From assembly GCF_947492815.1 (NCBI RefSeq), contig NZ_CANLOB010000005.1:62001-126000 (forward strand): a stretch of 64,000 nt of DNA, in the 5' to 3' direction. Positions 51,003 to 58,812 of this stretch are shown in pieces. A program made the position numbers and the translations under genes. Origin of the DNA: an uncultured Dokdonia sp. GTDB lineage: Bacteria; Bacteroidota; Bacteroidia; Flavobacteriales; Flavobacteriaceae. The notes under the pieces are model-generated. The model searched no databases. It was not told the origin of the DNA and saw nothing but the letters and a program-made list of their open reading frames with translations. Every line of letters starts with the position of its first letter. Positions within the stretch are counted from its first letter, which is position 1.

Positions 51003-52241
51003 ATGAAAAAGCTCATATTGGTTTTTGCGTTAATAGGATTGACCTCTTGTAAGAAAGAATCAATTCCTCAGGTTACGATGAAAGATGATGTAACATTCCT
51101 AGCATCAGATGATTTGCAAGGACGCGAAACGGGGACAGCAGGAGAATTAAAAGCAGCGCATTATATCAAAGATCGTTTTGCTTCTTTAGGAGTATCTCCA
51201 AAGGGCAATGCAGGAACTTATTTCCAAACCTTCACATTTGCTCCTAAAAAAGATCCACATGGAGAAGTACGCTTTCGCGAAAGCGGAAACGACTCCCTTA
51301 TCACTGGAACTAATGTGATAGGATATATAGATCATAAAGCACCTAATACAATTGTAATTGGGGCGCATTATGATCATTTAGGAATGGGAGGAGAAGGTTC
51401 TTTGTATCGAGAAGGGGAAGCTATTCATAACGGTGCAGATGATAACGCTAGTGGAGTTGCTGTTCTATTGCAATTGGCTCAAAAACTTCAAACCGAATCT
51501 TATAAGGGAAATAATTACTTGTTTATTGCATTTTCTGGAGAAGAAATGGGATTATTAGGTTCTAATTATTTTACTAAAAATGCGACAATACCACTTTCTG
51601 AAATCAATTATATGATTAATATGGATATGGTGGGGAGACTTAATGAAGAAAAAGCATTAGCAATTCATGGAGTGGGAACATCGCCTTCATGGAATCAAAC
51701 GGTATTTGCTGCCAATACATCATTCCAATTGGCAGAACATAAAAGTGGGGTAGGGCCGTCAGATCATACTTCTTTTTATTTAAATGATATTCCAGTATTG
51801 CATTTATTTACAGGACAGCATGATGATTATCATAAGCCTGGGGATGATAGTGAAAAGCTTAATTATGAAGGAATGCAACTGATAGAAGACTATATTTTAG
51901 CCATTGTAACCGAATTAGATAATAATGGGAAGCTTGCTTTTACTAAGACTAAAGATGAAAGTACTGCGGTGCCTAGTTTTAAAGTAGGGCTCGGAGTGGT
52001 ACCAGATTATTTGTTTTCAGGTAAAGGAATGCGTATTGATGGTGTAAGTGAAGGTAGAGCTGCCCAAAACGCTGGATTAGAAAAAGGAGATATAGTTGTT
52101 AAAATGGGAGATAGCACTGTGGTAGATATGATGAGTTATATGCGAGCACTTTCCGCTTTTGATGTGGGAGACGAGACGACTATAGTTGTAGATAGAAAAG
52201 GGGAGCAGTTACATAAAGAAATTGTTTTTGTAAAGGATTAA
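51003..52241 (+). CDS. M28 family metallopeptidase lipoprotein with PDZ domain
   Basis: 412 residues. Lipobox LTSC then Lys-Lys-Glu. Zinc-site landmarks of M28: AHYDHLG (His-122, with a second His at 125), GADDNASG (Asp-146), SGEEMGLLGS (Glu-180/181), NMDMVGR and the late HLFTGQHDDYHKP. The C-terminal ~90 residues form a PDZ domain (KGMRIDGVSEGRAAQNAGLEKGDIVVKMGD). Exported aminopeptidase-like protease, probably attached to the outer membrane. A palindrome copy encodes VRFRESG near residue 90, in the RFRES phase. Confidence 0.93.
   Translation: MKKLILVFALIGLTSCKKESIPQVTMKDDVTFLASDDLQGRETGTAGELKAAHYIKDRFASLGVSPKGNAGTYFQTFTFAPKKDPHGEVRFRESGNDSLITGTNVIGYIDHKAPNTIVIGAHYDHLGMGGEGSLYREGEAIHNGADDNASGVAVLLQLAQKLQTESYKGNNYLFIAFSGEEMGLLGSNYFTKNATIPLSEINYMINMDMVGRLNEEKALAIHGVGTSPSWNQTVFAANTSFQLAEHKSGVGPSDHTSFYLNDIPVLHLFTGQHDDYHKPGDDSEKLNYEGMQLIEDYILAIVTELDNNGKLAFTKTKDESTAVPSFKVGLGVVPDYLFSGKGMRIDGVSEGRAAQNAGLEKGDIVVKMGDSTVVDMMSYMRALSAFDVGDETTIVVDRKGEQLHKEIVFVKD
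51270..51285. repeat. Palindrome copy CGCTTTCGCGAAAGCG in the M28 gene
   Basis: Exact 16-bp palindrome, read RFRES, a third phase relative to the others. Confidence 0.95.
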
Positions 52242-52306
52242 TACGCTTTCAAATAGAGAAGCGACGCAGAAATTTATACTGAGCGACGTCGAAGTGAGAA
52301 AGCGAA
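52242..52306. repeat. Composite repeat with palindrome half-sites (65 bp)
   Basis: TACGCTTTC at the left and GAAAGCGAA at the right around an interior with TACTGAGCGACGTCGAAGTG, the reverse of the CACTTCGAC...CTCAGTA motif in the other long forms. Starts on the base after the M28 gene's stop codon. Confidence 0.8.
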
Positions 52307-52335
52307 TAAAAAGAATACATAATTAAAAGAATAGC

Positions 52336-53328
52336 ATGGCAAAAATTGGAGATATAGATGTAGGAGATTTTCCGTTATTACTAGCACCTATGGAAGACGT
52401 GAGTGACCCTCCGTTTCGCGCTTTATGTAAAGAACAAGGGGCAGATGTCGTATATACAGAATTTATCTCTTCAGAAGGATTGATACGTGATGCTGCAAAA
52501 AGCACCATGAAACTGGATATTTACGAGAAGGAACGTCCCGTTGGAATTCAAATCTTTGGAGCTGTCATGGAATCTATGCTTAAAAGTGTAGAGATCGTAG
52601 AGGCAAGCGGACCAGATATTATAGATATTAATTTTGGTTGTCCTGTTAAAAAAGTAGTCTCTAAAGGAGCTGGTGCCGGTATTTTGAAAGATATTGATCT
52701 TATGGTAAAACTCACGGAAGCTATGGTAAAACATACAAAGCTTCCTGTAACTGTAAAAACCCGTTTAGGTTGGGATCATGATAGTATTAGGATTGTTGAA
52801 GTGGCAGAAAGATTACAAGATGTAGGTTGTGCTGCTATATCTATACATGGTCGTACGCGAGCACAAATGTATAAAGGAGATGCAAACTGGCATCCTATTG
52901 CTGAGGTGAAAAATAATCCTAGAATGCATATTCCTGTATTTGGAAATGGAGATGTAAATACACCTGAACGGGCTGTCGAAATGCGTGATAAATTTGGACT
53001 CGATGGCGCTATGATAGGTAGAGCAAGTATCGGGTATCCATGGTTTTTTAAAGAAGTAAAGCATTATATCGCAACAGGAGAAAAGTGTAAGCCTCCAACG
53101 CTAGAAGAGCGTATTGAAGCTGCTAGAAGACATCTGCAAATGTCTATAGATTGGAAAGGAGAGAAGTTAGGTGTTTTTGAGACCAGACGCCATTATACAA
53201 ATTACTTTAGGGGAATTCCACATTTTAAAGAATACCGTATGAAATTGGTCACTAGTGATCATAGCGAAGATGTATTTGCAGCTTTGCATCTTATCGAAAA
53301 AGAATTTGCAGGCTATGAATTTACCTAA
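52336..53328 (+). CDS. dusB: tRNA-dihydrouridine synthase
   Basis: 330 residues. APMEDVSDPPFR at the N-terminus, TEFISSEGL, the flavin-binding INFGCPVKKVVSKGAGAG with catalytic Cys, IHGRTRAQMYKGDANW and GDVNTPERA. Uses FMN and NADPH to reduce uridines in the tRNA D-loop. B subgroup is my best match. Stop is one base from the stop of the convergent permease gene. Confidence 0.94.
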   Translation: MAKIGDIDVGDFPLLLAPMEDVSDPPFRALCKEQGADVVYTEFISSEGLIRDAAKSTMKLDIYEKERPVGIQIFGAVMESMLKSVEIVEASGPDIIDINFGCPVKKVVSKGAGAGILKDIDLMVKLTEAMVKHTKLPVTVKTRLGWDHDSIRIVEVAERLQDVGCAAISIHGRTRAQMYKGDANWHPIAEVKNNPRMHIPVFGNGDVNTPERAVEMRDKFGLDGAMIGRASIGYPWFFKEVKHYIATGEKCKPPTLEERIEAARRHLQMSIDWKGEKLGVFETRRHYTNYFRGIPHFKEYRMKLVTSDHSEDVFAALHLIEKEFAGYEFT

Positions 53329-53329
53329 G

Positions 53330-54538
53330 TTATTCTTTTTCTAAAAAAGTATTGTTTATTCTACTAGAGGCTAATCTTGAAGCTAGTATTCCTAAAACTA
53401 ATATCGTAGCATAGACGATTAGTAGATTTAAAAATTCAAAACGCATCGGGTATGGAAGAGTTGCTGTAATATTTACTAAGCCAAATTGTTGTTGTATAAA
53501 AACAATAATACTTCCTAAAAATACTCCTGTAGCACCGCCTATAATAACCATTAATGCGCCTTGATAAAAGAAACTTTTGCGTATGTCTGTGAGTGTTGCT
53601 CCAAGATCAGATAGTGTTTTGATATTGCCTTTTTTGTCAATAATGATCATGATAATACTTCCTACAAAACTAAATAACGCAATAATAAGTACTAGTGTGC
53701 ATATAAAATAGAGGGCTAAATTTTCCGTATTCAGCATTTTGTAAAGTGCATCATTAAGCTCAGTTCTATTTTTGATTAGGATGGCATCTGAAAAAATGGC
53801 TGTTAGTTGGCTTCTTACTTCAGATTCATTAGCATCTTGCGCGAGTTTTAATTCTAAGGTGCTTATTTTGTCTAAAGGATACGCTAACAATTCTCCTACA
53901 AAATCAATATTGGCAAAAAGATAGTTCTCGTCTATTTCTGTTTCTCCAACTAATAGAATACCGCTAGCAACAGCACTAGATTTACTAAAAGCACTCGTGG
54001 GATCTATAATCTGGCCTGTTCCAGGTTTGGGAACCATAATGCGTAATAAGTTCCCGTAATCACTCATGCCTAAAGATAATCTGCGTCTTATGCCAAAGCC
54101 TATGGCTACTTCTGGTTCTCCTATGCTAGGCCATGATCCTGCAAATAATGTGGTGTCTATGCTACTTACTTTTAAATAATTTTGATCAACACCTTTTATG
54201 AAACCAAGATGTGTTTTTCCGTCATATTCTAAATAAACGCGTTCTTCTATCACTTTCGAATATCCTTGTATGCCTGTGATTAGCGCTAGTTTTTCTTCTT
54301 GTTCAGGAGTTATAGTGATTGTTTTACCTGTGCTAGGTGAAACCTTAATGTCTGGATCTACAATAGATGTGACAGAAACGTTATAATCTTTAAGACCTGC
54401 AAAAGCAGATAGTACTATTAAAAGCACCGCTGTGCCTATGATAATACTTATAACAGATATTATAGTGATAATATTAATGGCATTTGTGCCACTTTTTGAA
54501 AAGAGGTATCGTTTTGCAATATATAGAGGAAACCGCAT
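53330..54538 (-). CDS. LolC/LolE-like FtsX permease
   Basis: 402 residues. N-terminal FPLYIAKRYLFSK and a helix (about 25-47), a long periplasmic (MacB-PCD) domain at about 50-265 and three C-terminal helices (about 275-395) in FtsX fashion, ending in the basic LASSRINNTF region. This topology is that of the lipoprotein-release permease LolC/E, which works with ATPase LolD; no lolD lies near. Directly abutting rbfA with no gap (stop TAA then ATG). Confidence 0.88.
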   Translation of the reverse strand: MRFPLYIAKRYLFSKSGTNAINIITIISVISIIIGTAVLLIVLSAFAGLKDYNVSVTSIVDPDIKVSPSTGKTITITPEQEEKLALITGIQGYSKVIEERVYLEYDGKTHLGFIKGVDQNYLKVSSIDTTLFAGSWPSIGEPEVAIGFGIRRRLSLGMSDYGNLLRIMVPKPGTGQIIDPTSAFSKSSAVASGILLVGETEIDENYLFANIDFVGELLAYPLDKISTLELKLAQDANESEVRSQLTAIFSDAILIKNRTELNDALYKMLNTENLALYFICTLVLIIALFSFVGSIIMIIIDKKGNIKTLSDLGATLTDIRKSFFYQGALMVIIGGATGVFLGSIIVFIQQQFGLVNITATLPYPMRFEFLNLLIVYATILVLGILASRLASSRINNTFLEKE

Positions 54539-54931
54539 TTACGATTTTTTTCTTTTTTCTAATAAGGAAGGGTCTTCAATAGGGTTATCTATTCCTTTGA
54601 GAGACCTGTCAATTCCCTCCATGTATTCAAGCGAATCATCAATGTAAAATTGTAATTCAGGCATGCGTCTTAGTTGGTGACGGGTGCGTTGTGAAATCTC
54701 ATGTTTGATTTTAGACTTCACTATATTGAGTTCCTCTAGCATTTTTTCTGCTTCAGCATTGGGAAATACACTTATGTATACTTTGGCAATAGAGAGGTCT
54801 GTCGGGACTTTTACTTTAGAGACAGAGACAATAATACCTCTATGACCACTTTCTCGTAATGCATTTTGTAATACATCGGCAAGATCTTTTTGTAAAACAC
54901 CAGCTACTTTTTTCTGTCTATTAGATTCCAT
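54539..54931 (-). CDS. rbfA: Ribosome-binding factor A
   Basis: 130 residues. QKKVAGVLQKDLADVLQ, VPTDLSIAKVYISVFP and RMPELQFYIDDSLEYMEGI fit RbfA, which binds helix 1 of 16S rRNA during 30S maturation. A TATTTTTG box on the minus strand ends four bases before the ATG, so the transcript may be leaderless. Immediately followed by the LolC/E-like gene. Confidence 0.94.
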   Translation of the reverse strand: MESNRQKKVAGVLQKDLADVLQNALRESGHRGIIVSVSKVKVPTDLSIAKVYISVFPNAEAEKMLEELNIVKSKIKHEISQRTRHQLRRMPELQFYIDDSLEYMEGIDRSLKGIDNPIEDPSLLEKRKKS

Positions 54932-54935
54932 GGGG

Positions 54936-54943
54936 CAAAAATA
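54936..54943 (-). promoter_or_regulatory. -7 box of rbfA
   Basis: TATTTTTG on the minus strand, four bases from the start codon. Confidence 0.5.
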
Positions 54944-54962
54944 CGCTTTTTATGGATTGTGT

Positions 54963-54970
54963 TACTTTTG
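54963..54970 (+). promoter_or_regulatory. -7 box of the epimerase gene
   Basis: TACTTTTG on the plus strand; the resulting leader of about 57 bases would contain the palindrome copy at 54993-55012. Confidence 0.5.
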
Positions 54971-54992
54971 TAGGGCATGTTTTCAATAATTA

Positions 54993-55012
54993 TATGCTTT
55001 CGCGAAAGCGTA
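54993..55012. repeat. Palindrome copy TATGCTTTCGCGAAAGCGTA
   Basis: Near-perfect 20-bp palindrome in the probable leader of the epimerase gene. Confidence 0.93.
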
Positions 55013-55033
55013 CTTAGAAAGAAATAAAAACAA

Positions 55034-55444
55034 ATGGATAAAATCGAACACATAGGAATTGCGGTCAAAGACCTTGAGGCTTCCAATAAATTATATGAAA
55101 AACTACTTGGAAAACCACATTATAAAATAGAAGAGGTGTTGTCTGAAGGTGTGAAAACTTCCTTTTTTGAAGTGGGGCCCAATAAAATTGAATTATTAGA
55201 AGCGACAAATGTAGATAGTCCTATTGCAAAATTTATAGAAAAGAGGGGAGAAGGGGTCCATCATATCGCTTTTGCAGTAGATAATATAGAGGCAGAGATG
55301 GATCGCTTAGAAAAAGAAGGATTTATATTGCTTAATAAAACACCAAAGCAAGGTGCTGATAATAAGCTAGTAGCCTTTGTTCATCCAAAGACTGCTGGAG
55401 GTGTTTTAGTAGAATTATGTCAAGAAAATAATAATAAGCAATAA
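55034..55444 (+). CDS. mce: Methylmalonyl-CoA epimerase
   Basis: 136 residues. Glyoxalase/VOC fold: KIEHIGIAVKDLEASNKLYEKLLG, GVHHIAFAVDNIEAEMDRL and FVHPKTAGGVLVELCQ carry the metal-binding His/His/Glu. Interconverts methylmalonyl-CoA epimers in the propionate/succinate pathway. No mutase gene lies in the window. Followed directly by a tRNA gene with its own promoter. Confidence 0.93.
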   Translation: MDKIEHIGIAVKDLEASNKLYEKLLGKPHYKIEEVLSEGVKTSFFEVGPNKIELLEATNVDSPIAKFIEKRGEGVHHIAFAVDNIEAEMDRLEKEGFILLNKTPKQGADNKLVAFVHPKTAGGVLVELCQENNNKQ

Positions 55445-55449
55445 ATTTC

Positions 55450-55480
55450 TTTGCTCTATTGAGTATTTATTATAAATTTG
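55450..55480 (+). promoter_or_regulatory. Consensus promoter of the tRNA(CAU) gene
   Basis: TTTG (55450-55453), exactly 19 bp, TAAATTTG (55473-55480). Full match to the Bacteroidetes consensus. Confidence 0.92.
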
Positions 55481-55491
55481 CACCCGTTTTT

Positions 55492-55565
55492 GGTCCCATA
55501 GCTCAGTTGGTTAGAGCATCTGACTCATAATCAGAGGGTCCTTGGTTCGAGCCCAAGTGGGACCA
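55492..55565 (+). tRNA. tRNA with anticodon CAU (Ile2 or elongator Met)
   Basis: Acceptor GGTCCCA (55492-55498) pairs with TGGGACC (55558-55564), discriminator A. Anticodon loop CTCATAA gives CAU. C4-G69 and C5-G68 acceptor pairs match the features recognised by TilS in tRNA-Ile2, so I lean to Ile2 (lysidine); elongator Met is the alternative. T-arm TTGGTTCGAGCCCAA. CCA end not encoded. Confidence 0.93.
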
Positions 55566-55668
55566 CTTTTAAAAGATCATCATACGTGTAAAATAATAAC
55601 ATACATTACTTTTTGCGCATATGGTGTTTTTTTTATTAATGTATATTTAAGTTTATGTTTTTGTAAAA

Positions 55669-55692
55669 AAAAACAAGAAAATACTTGTTTTT
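55669..55692 (+). other. AT-rich hairpin between the tRNA and the PID-CTERM-like gene
   Basis: AAAAACAAG, loop AAAATA, CTTGTTTTT. Possibly a terminator. The stretch 55566-55788 shows no gene. Confidence 0.4.
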
Positions 55693-55788
55693 ACCGATAA
55701 AATGCTTAATATTGTCGACCAAAAGCATAAAATTCAATATACTATTAGTATATTTATAACGTTACAATTAAGTACCTTTTAAATTATA

Positions 55789-55796
55789 TACTTTTG
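55789..55796 (+). promoter_or_regulatory. -7 box of the PID-CTERM-like gene
   Basis: TACTTTTG, perfect TAnnTTTG, six bases before the ATG at 55803. Confidence 0.5.
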
Positions 55797-55802
55797 TAGT
55801 CT

Positions 55803-56045
55803 ATGAGCCCCAAACTCAAAAACTTACTTATGACAACACTCCTACATGTTGTTGGATACGCTTCTATAGCCCAAGAAGTGGTTACTGGTGGACCAACTCC
55901 ACCACCACCACCTCCTGCAGGAGAACGTATTCCAGGATTACCAGGATTGGTAGTTCCAATAGATGAAAACCTAATGATCTTATTGATATTAGGTGTGATT
56001 ACTGGTATTGTGTATCTTTTAAGAAATCGATTGTCTAAAGCTTAG
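55803..56045 (+). CDS. Small exported Pro-rich protein with PID-CTERM-like anchor
   Basis: 80 residues. Signal peptide at about 1-24 (KLKNLLMTTLLHVVGYASIAQ), then GGPTPPPPPPAGE, a short GLPGLVVPIDEN stretch, one hydrophobic helix (LMILLILGVITGIVYLL) and a basic end RNRLSKA. Signal peptide, proline-rich spacer, PID motif, helix and basic tail is the layout of PID-CTERM sorting-domain proteins of flavobacteria, thought to be exosortase-F-type substrates. The motif reading is mine; XrtF is not in the window. Abuts ribE convergently with no gap. Confidence 0.75.
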   Translation: MSPKLKNLLMTTLLHVVGYASIAQEVVTGGPTPPPPPPAGERIPGLPGLVVPIDENLMILLILGVITGIVYLLRNRLSKA

Positions 56046-56633
56046 TTAATAAGCTTCTGTAAGTCTTTTTACGTATTTTCCAATTACATCAAATTCCAAG
56101 TTGACTATAGTGTCTCTTTGAATATTTTTGAATATTGTATGTTCATATGTATACGGAATGATGGCAACACTAAAACCATTTTGTATAGAATCAACCACTG
56201 TTAGGCTAACCCCATTTACGGTAATAGAACCTTTTTCTATAGTGACGTTAGATAGTTTTGGGTCATATTGGAAATCAAATCGCCAGCTTCCGTCTTCCTC
56301 TTTTTTATTTGTGCATACTCCAGTTTGGTCAACATGCCCTTGTACGATATGACCATCTAGTCGAGCCCCTAAAACCATAGCACGTTCAAGATTTACTTCA
56401 TCTTGTTCTTTTAAGGTGTGTAAATTTGTTTTTTCAAGAGTTTCTTTGATGGCTGTTACTGTATATTGATTATTGTTTATGGATACTACAGTTAGACACA
56501 CGCCATTATGAGCAACACTTTGATCAATTTTTAATTCTGGAGTAAGATTACTTTCAACGGTTAGGTGAACATTTTCTTGTTCTTTTTCGATAGTAATAAT
56601 CTTACCTAAATCTTCTATAATGCCTGTAAACAT
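56046..56633 (-). CDS. ribE: Riboflavin synthase alpha subunit
   Basis: 195 residues with two copies of the lumazine-binding fold: VAHNGVCLTVVSI in the first and ITVNGVSLTVVDS in the second, plus FTGIIEDLGK at the N-terminus and MVLGARLDGHIVQGHVDQTG. Dismutates dimethylribityl-lumazine to riboflavin. I see no FMN riboswitch in its leader (56634-56695). Divergent from pdxA. Confidence 0.95.
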   Translation of the reverse strand: MFTGIIEDLGKIITIEKEQENVHLTVESNLTPELKIDQSVAHNGVCLTVVSINNNQYTVTAIKETLEKTNLHTLKEQDEVNLERAMVLGARLDGHIVQGHVDQTGVCTNKKEEDGSWRFDFQYDPKLSNVTIEKGSITVNGVSLTVVDSIQNGFSVAIIPYTYEHTIFKNIQRDTIVNLEFDVIGKYVKRLTEAY

Positions 56634-56652
56634 GAATGACTATTAATTTGGT

Positions 56653-56660
56653 TACTTTTG
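56653..56660 (+). promoter_or_regulatory. -7 box of pdxA
   Basis: TACTTTTG on the plus strand, 35 bases before the ATG at 56696. Confidence 0.45.
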
Positions 56661-56695
56661 TGGTGTAAAAATACAAAACCCATAGCTGGTATATA

Positions 56696-57775
56696 ATGAA
56701 GAAAGATCAAAAAATTAAAGTTGGAATATCAATAGGAGATCTTAATGGTATAGGAACTGAAATAGTGTTTAAAACTTTTGCGGATAGTATGATGTTGGAT
56801 TTTTGTACGCCTATATTATTTGCATCTGTTAAGACGCTTTCATATATAAAAAAAGTATTGGGAAGTCAAATTAGCTTGCATGGTATAGATAGCGTTTCTA
56901 AAGCATTGGAAGGGAAGGTAAATGTCCTTAATGTATGGAAGGAGCCTGTAAAAATAGCATTTGGAGAAGCAACAGAAGAAACAGGTAAATACGCTTTAAA
57001 ATCGTTTGTGAGAGCTACAAAAGCACTTAAAGAAGGTGAGGTAGATGTGCTAGTGACGGCTCCAATTAATAAAGCTACTGTTCAAACAGATGAGTTTAAG
57101 TTTCCTGGGCATACGGATTATCTTGCAAAAGAATTAAAAGGAGATGCAATGATGCTTATGGCTACTGATAGCCTTAAGGTAGGGCTGCTTACAGATCATG
57201 TAGCGGTAAAGGATGTCCCTTTTCATATTACGCCAGAAGTAATCACTCAAAAAGTAGAAACATTGTATAAAACACTTCAAAGCGATTTCGGAATTCATTT
57301 GCCTAAAATTGCGTTGTTAGGTATTAATCCACATGTTGGTGATAATGGAGTTATAGGTGATGAAGATGATAAAGTACTGATCCCGACACTTGAAAAAATA
57401 AGAGATACAGGAAAGATCGTGTATGGTCCGTATGCGGCAGATAGTTTTTTTGGTTCAGGAAATTACAAGAATTTTGATGCTATTTTAGCAGCTTATCATG
57501 ATCAAGGCTTAATTCCTTTTAAGACATTGTCTTTTGGGAAAGGGGTGAATTATACAGCAGGGTTAGATCAAATTAGAACATCTCCAGATCATGGTACTGC
57601 TTATGAGATTGCGGGTCAAAACAAGGCTGATCATGGTTCTTTCAGAGAAGCCGTATTTATGGCTATAGAAATGTATAGAAAGAGAGAAGATTACAAGGAG
57701 TTGACAAAAGATGTACTTAAAATTTCACCAAGAAAATCAGTGAATAAAGGACGTCAAGCTTCTAAAGAGTCATAA
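56696..57775 (+). CDS. pdxA: 4-hydroxythreonine-4-phosphate dehydrogenase
   Basis: 359 residues. IGISIGDLNGIGTEI-like start (KVGISIGDLNGIG), KFPGHTDYLA, LTDHVAVKDVP, NPHVGDNGVIGDED and AAYHDQGLIPFK with metal-binding histidines. Oxidises 4-phosphohydroxythreonine in the pyridoxal phosphate pathway; cytoplasmic dimer. Divergent from ribE and followed by a promoter of the fatty-acid cluster. Confidence 0.95.
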   Translation: MKKDQKIKVGISIGDLNGIGTEIVFKTFADSMMLDFCTPILFASVKTLSYIKKVLGSQISLHGIDSVSKALEGKVNVLNVWKEPVKIAFGEATEETGKYALKSFVRATKALKEGEVDVLVTAPINKATVQTDEFKFPGHTDYLAKELKGDAMMLMATDSLKVGLLTDHVAVKDVPFHITPEVITQKVETLYKTLQSDFGIHLPKIALLGINPHVGDNGVIGDEDDKVLIPTLEKIRDTGKIVYGPYAADSFFGSGNYKNFDAILAAYHDQGLIPFKTLSFGKGVNYTAGLDQIRTSPDHGTAYEIAGQNKADHGSFREAVFMAIEMYRKREDYKELTKDVLKISPRKSVNKGRQASKES

Positions 57776-57854
57776 ATAGTATCTTGTAGATTTACAGGCT
57801 TACACGCTAATAAATAAAAAGATACTAAGAAGTTTTTAAATAAAGAAAATTATG

Positions 57855-57862
57855 TATCTTTG
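57855..57862 (+). promoter_or_regulatory. -7 box of the DUF177 gene
   Basis: TATCTTTG, perfect TAnnTTTG. It overlaps the first ATG of the open frame (57852), so translation must begin at 57882 or 57885. Confidence 0.55.
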
Positions 57863-57884
57863 CACGCTCCTAACGGATGAAATG

Positions 57885-58430
57885 ATGAAAGATTTGAAAC
57901 TATTTACCATACAGTATGTAGGTTTAAAAGAAGGAGAGCATAATTTTGAATATCAAATAGACAAGTCGTTCTTTGATTATTTTGAATTTGATGACTTTAA
58001 TGGCGCAGCAATAAAAGCGAGTCTTAGTTTTGTTAAAAAGACAACACTTATGCAGTTGCATTTTAAAGTAGATGGAAGCGTCAATGTAAATTGTGATCTT
58101 ACTAATGAGCCTTATGATGAGCCTATTGAGGGTGATTTTGAGCTTGTTGTGAAGTTTGGTCATGAATATAATGATGAAAATGAAGAAATTCTTATTCTTC
58201 CGTATGGAGAATATGAATTAAATGTGGCGCATTATATATATGAGCTAGTCATTCTATCTGTTCCAAACAAAAGGGTTCACCCAGGAGTTAAGGATGGAAC
58301 ATTAAAATCAGAAATACTTACAAAACTTGAAGAATTAAGTTTAGGAGGTAAAAAAGAACAAGAAAATAACGATCAGTCGGAAACAGATCCCAGATGGGAT
58401 TCATTAAAAAAACTATTAACAGATAAATAA
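57885..58430 (+). CDS. DUF177 (YceD-like) protein
   Basis: 181 residues from ATG 57885; ATG 57882 is equally possible, ATG 57852 lies in the promoter. Family features: [20 protein letters not shown] at the start, a [16 protein letters not shown] strand with a Cys, [23 protein letters not shown], and an acidic end ([11 protein letters not shown]). YceD precedes rpmF in many bacteria and may act in 23S rRNA processing. Eleven bases separate its stop from rpmF. Confidence 0.9.
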   Translation: MKDLKLFTIQYVGLKEGEHNFEYQIDKSFFDYFEFDDFNGAAIKASLSFVKKTTLMQLHFKVDGSVNVNCDLTNEPYDEPIEGDFELVVKFGHEYNDENEEILILPYGEYELNVAHYIYELVILSVPNKRVHPGVKDGTLKSEILTKLEELSLGGKKEQENNDQSETDPRWDSLKKLLTDK

Positions 58431-58441
58431 GAGTATACGTA

Positions 58442-58642
58442 ATGGCACATCCTAAAAGAAAAATCTCAAAAACTAGAAGAGATAAAAGAAGAACACATTA
58501 CAAAGCTGCTGTACCACAAATAGCTGTAGACCCTACAACTGGAGAAGCACACCTTTACCACAGAGCACACTGGCATGAAGGAAAATTATATTATAGAGGT
58601 CAAGTAGTTATTGATAAAACTGGAGACGAAGTAGAAGCGTAA
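58442..58642 (+). CDS. rpmF: 50S ribosomal protein L32
   Basis: 66 residues. [21 protein letters not shown] at the N-terminus, reduced C-terminal part [17 protein letters not shown]. Lacks the zinc Cys motif of some L32 forms. Coupled with DUF177 as usual. A terminator follows, so fabH onward is probably transcribed separately. Confidence 0.96.
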   Translation: MAHPKRKISKTRRDKRRTHYKAAVPQIAVDPTTGEAHLYHRAHWHEGKLYYRGQVVIDKTGDEVEA

Positions 58643-58667
58643 AAGCTTTCTACCGCTACATAACACA

Positions 58668-58696
58668 AAAACTCTCACGATGTGAGAGTTTTTTTT
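58668..58696 (+). terminator. Terminator after rpmF
   Basis: AACTCTCAC-GAT-GTGAGAGTT followed by seven T. Confidence 0.93.
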
Positions 58697-58764
58697 GTAA
58701 ATGTTTTTTTGTAAAAAAAGTTAATTTTTGACTTGTTTTGGTCAAATTTTAGTATTTTTCGCTC

Positions 58765-58792
58765 CATTTTATATCATTTTTGATATAAAATG
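58765..58792 (+). promoter_or_regulatory. Perfect 12+12 inverted repeat upstream of fabH
   Basis: CATTTTATATCA (58765-58776), TTTT, TGATATAAAATG (58781-58792), 21 bases before the fabH ATG and just after a TATTTTTC box (58753-58760, 7 of 8 to the -7 consensus). Its position fits a repressor operator; a stem in the leader RNA is an alternative. Confidence 0.65.
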
Positions 58793-58812
58793 AACAAACC
58801 TAACTGAAGCAA

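Noticed and set aside
56634..56695. FMN riboswitch before ribE
   Set aside because: The leader is far too short and lacks the RFN sequence blocks.
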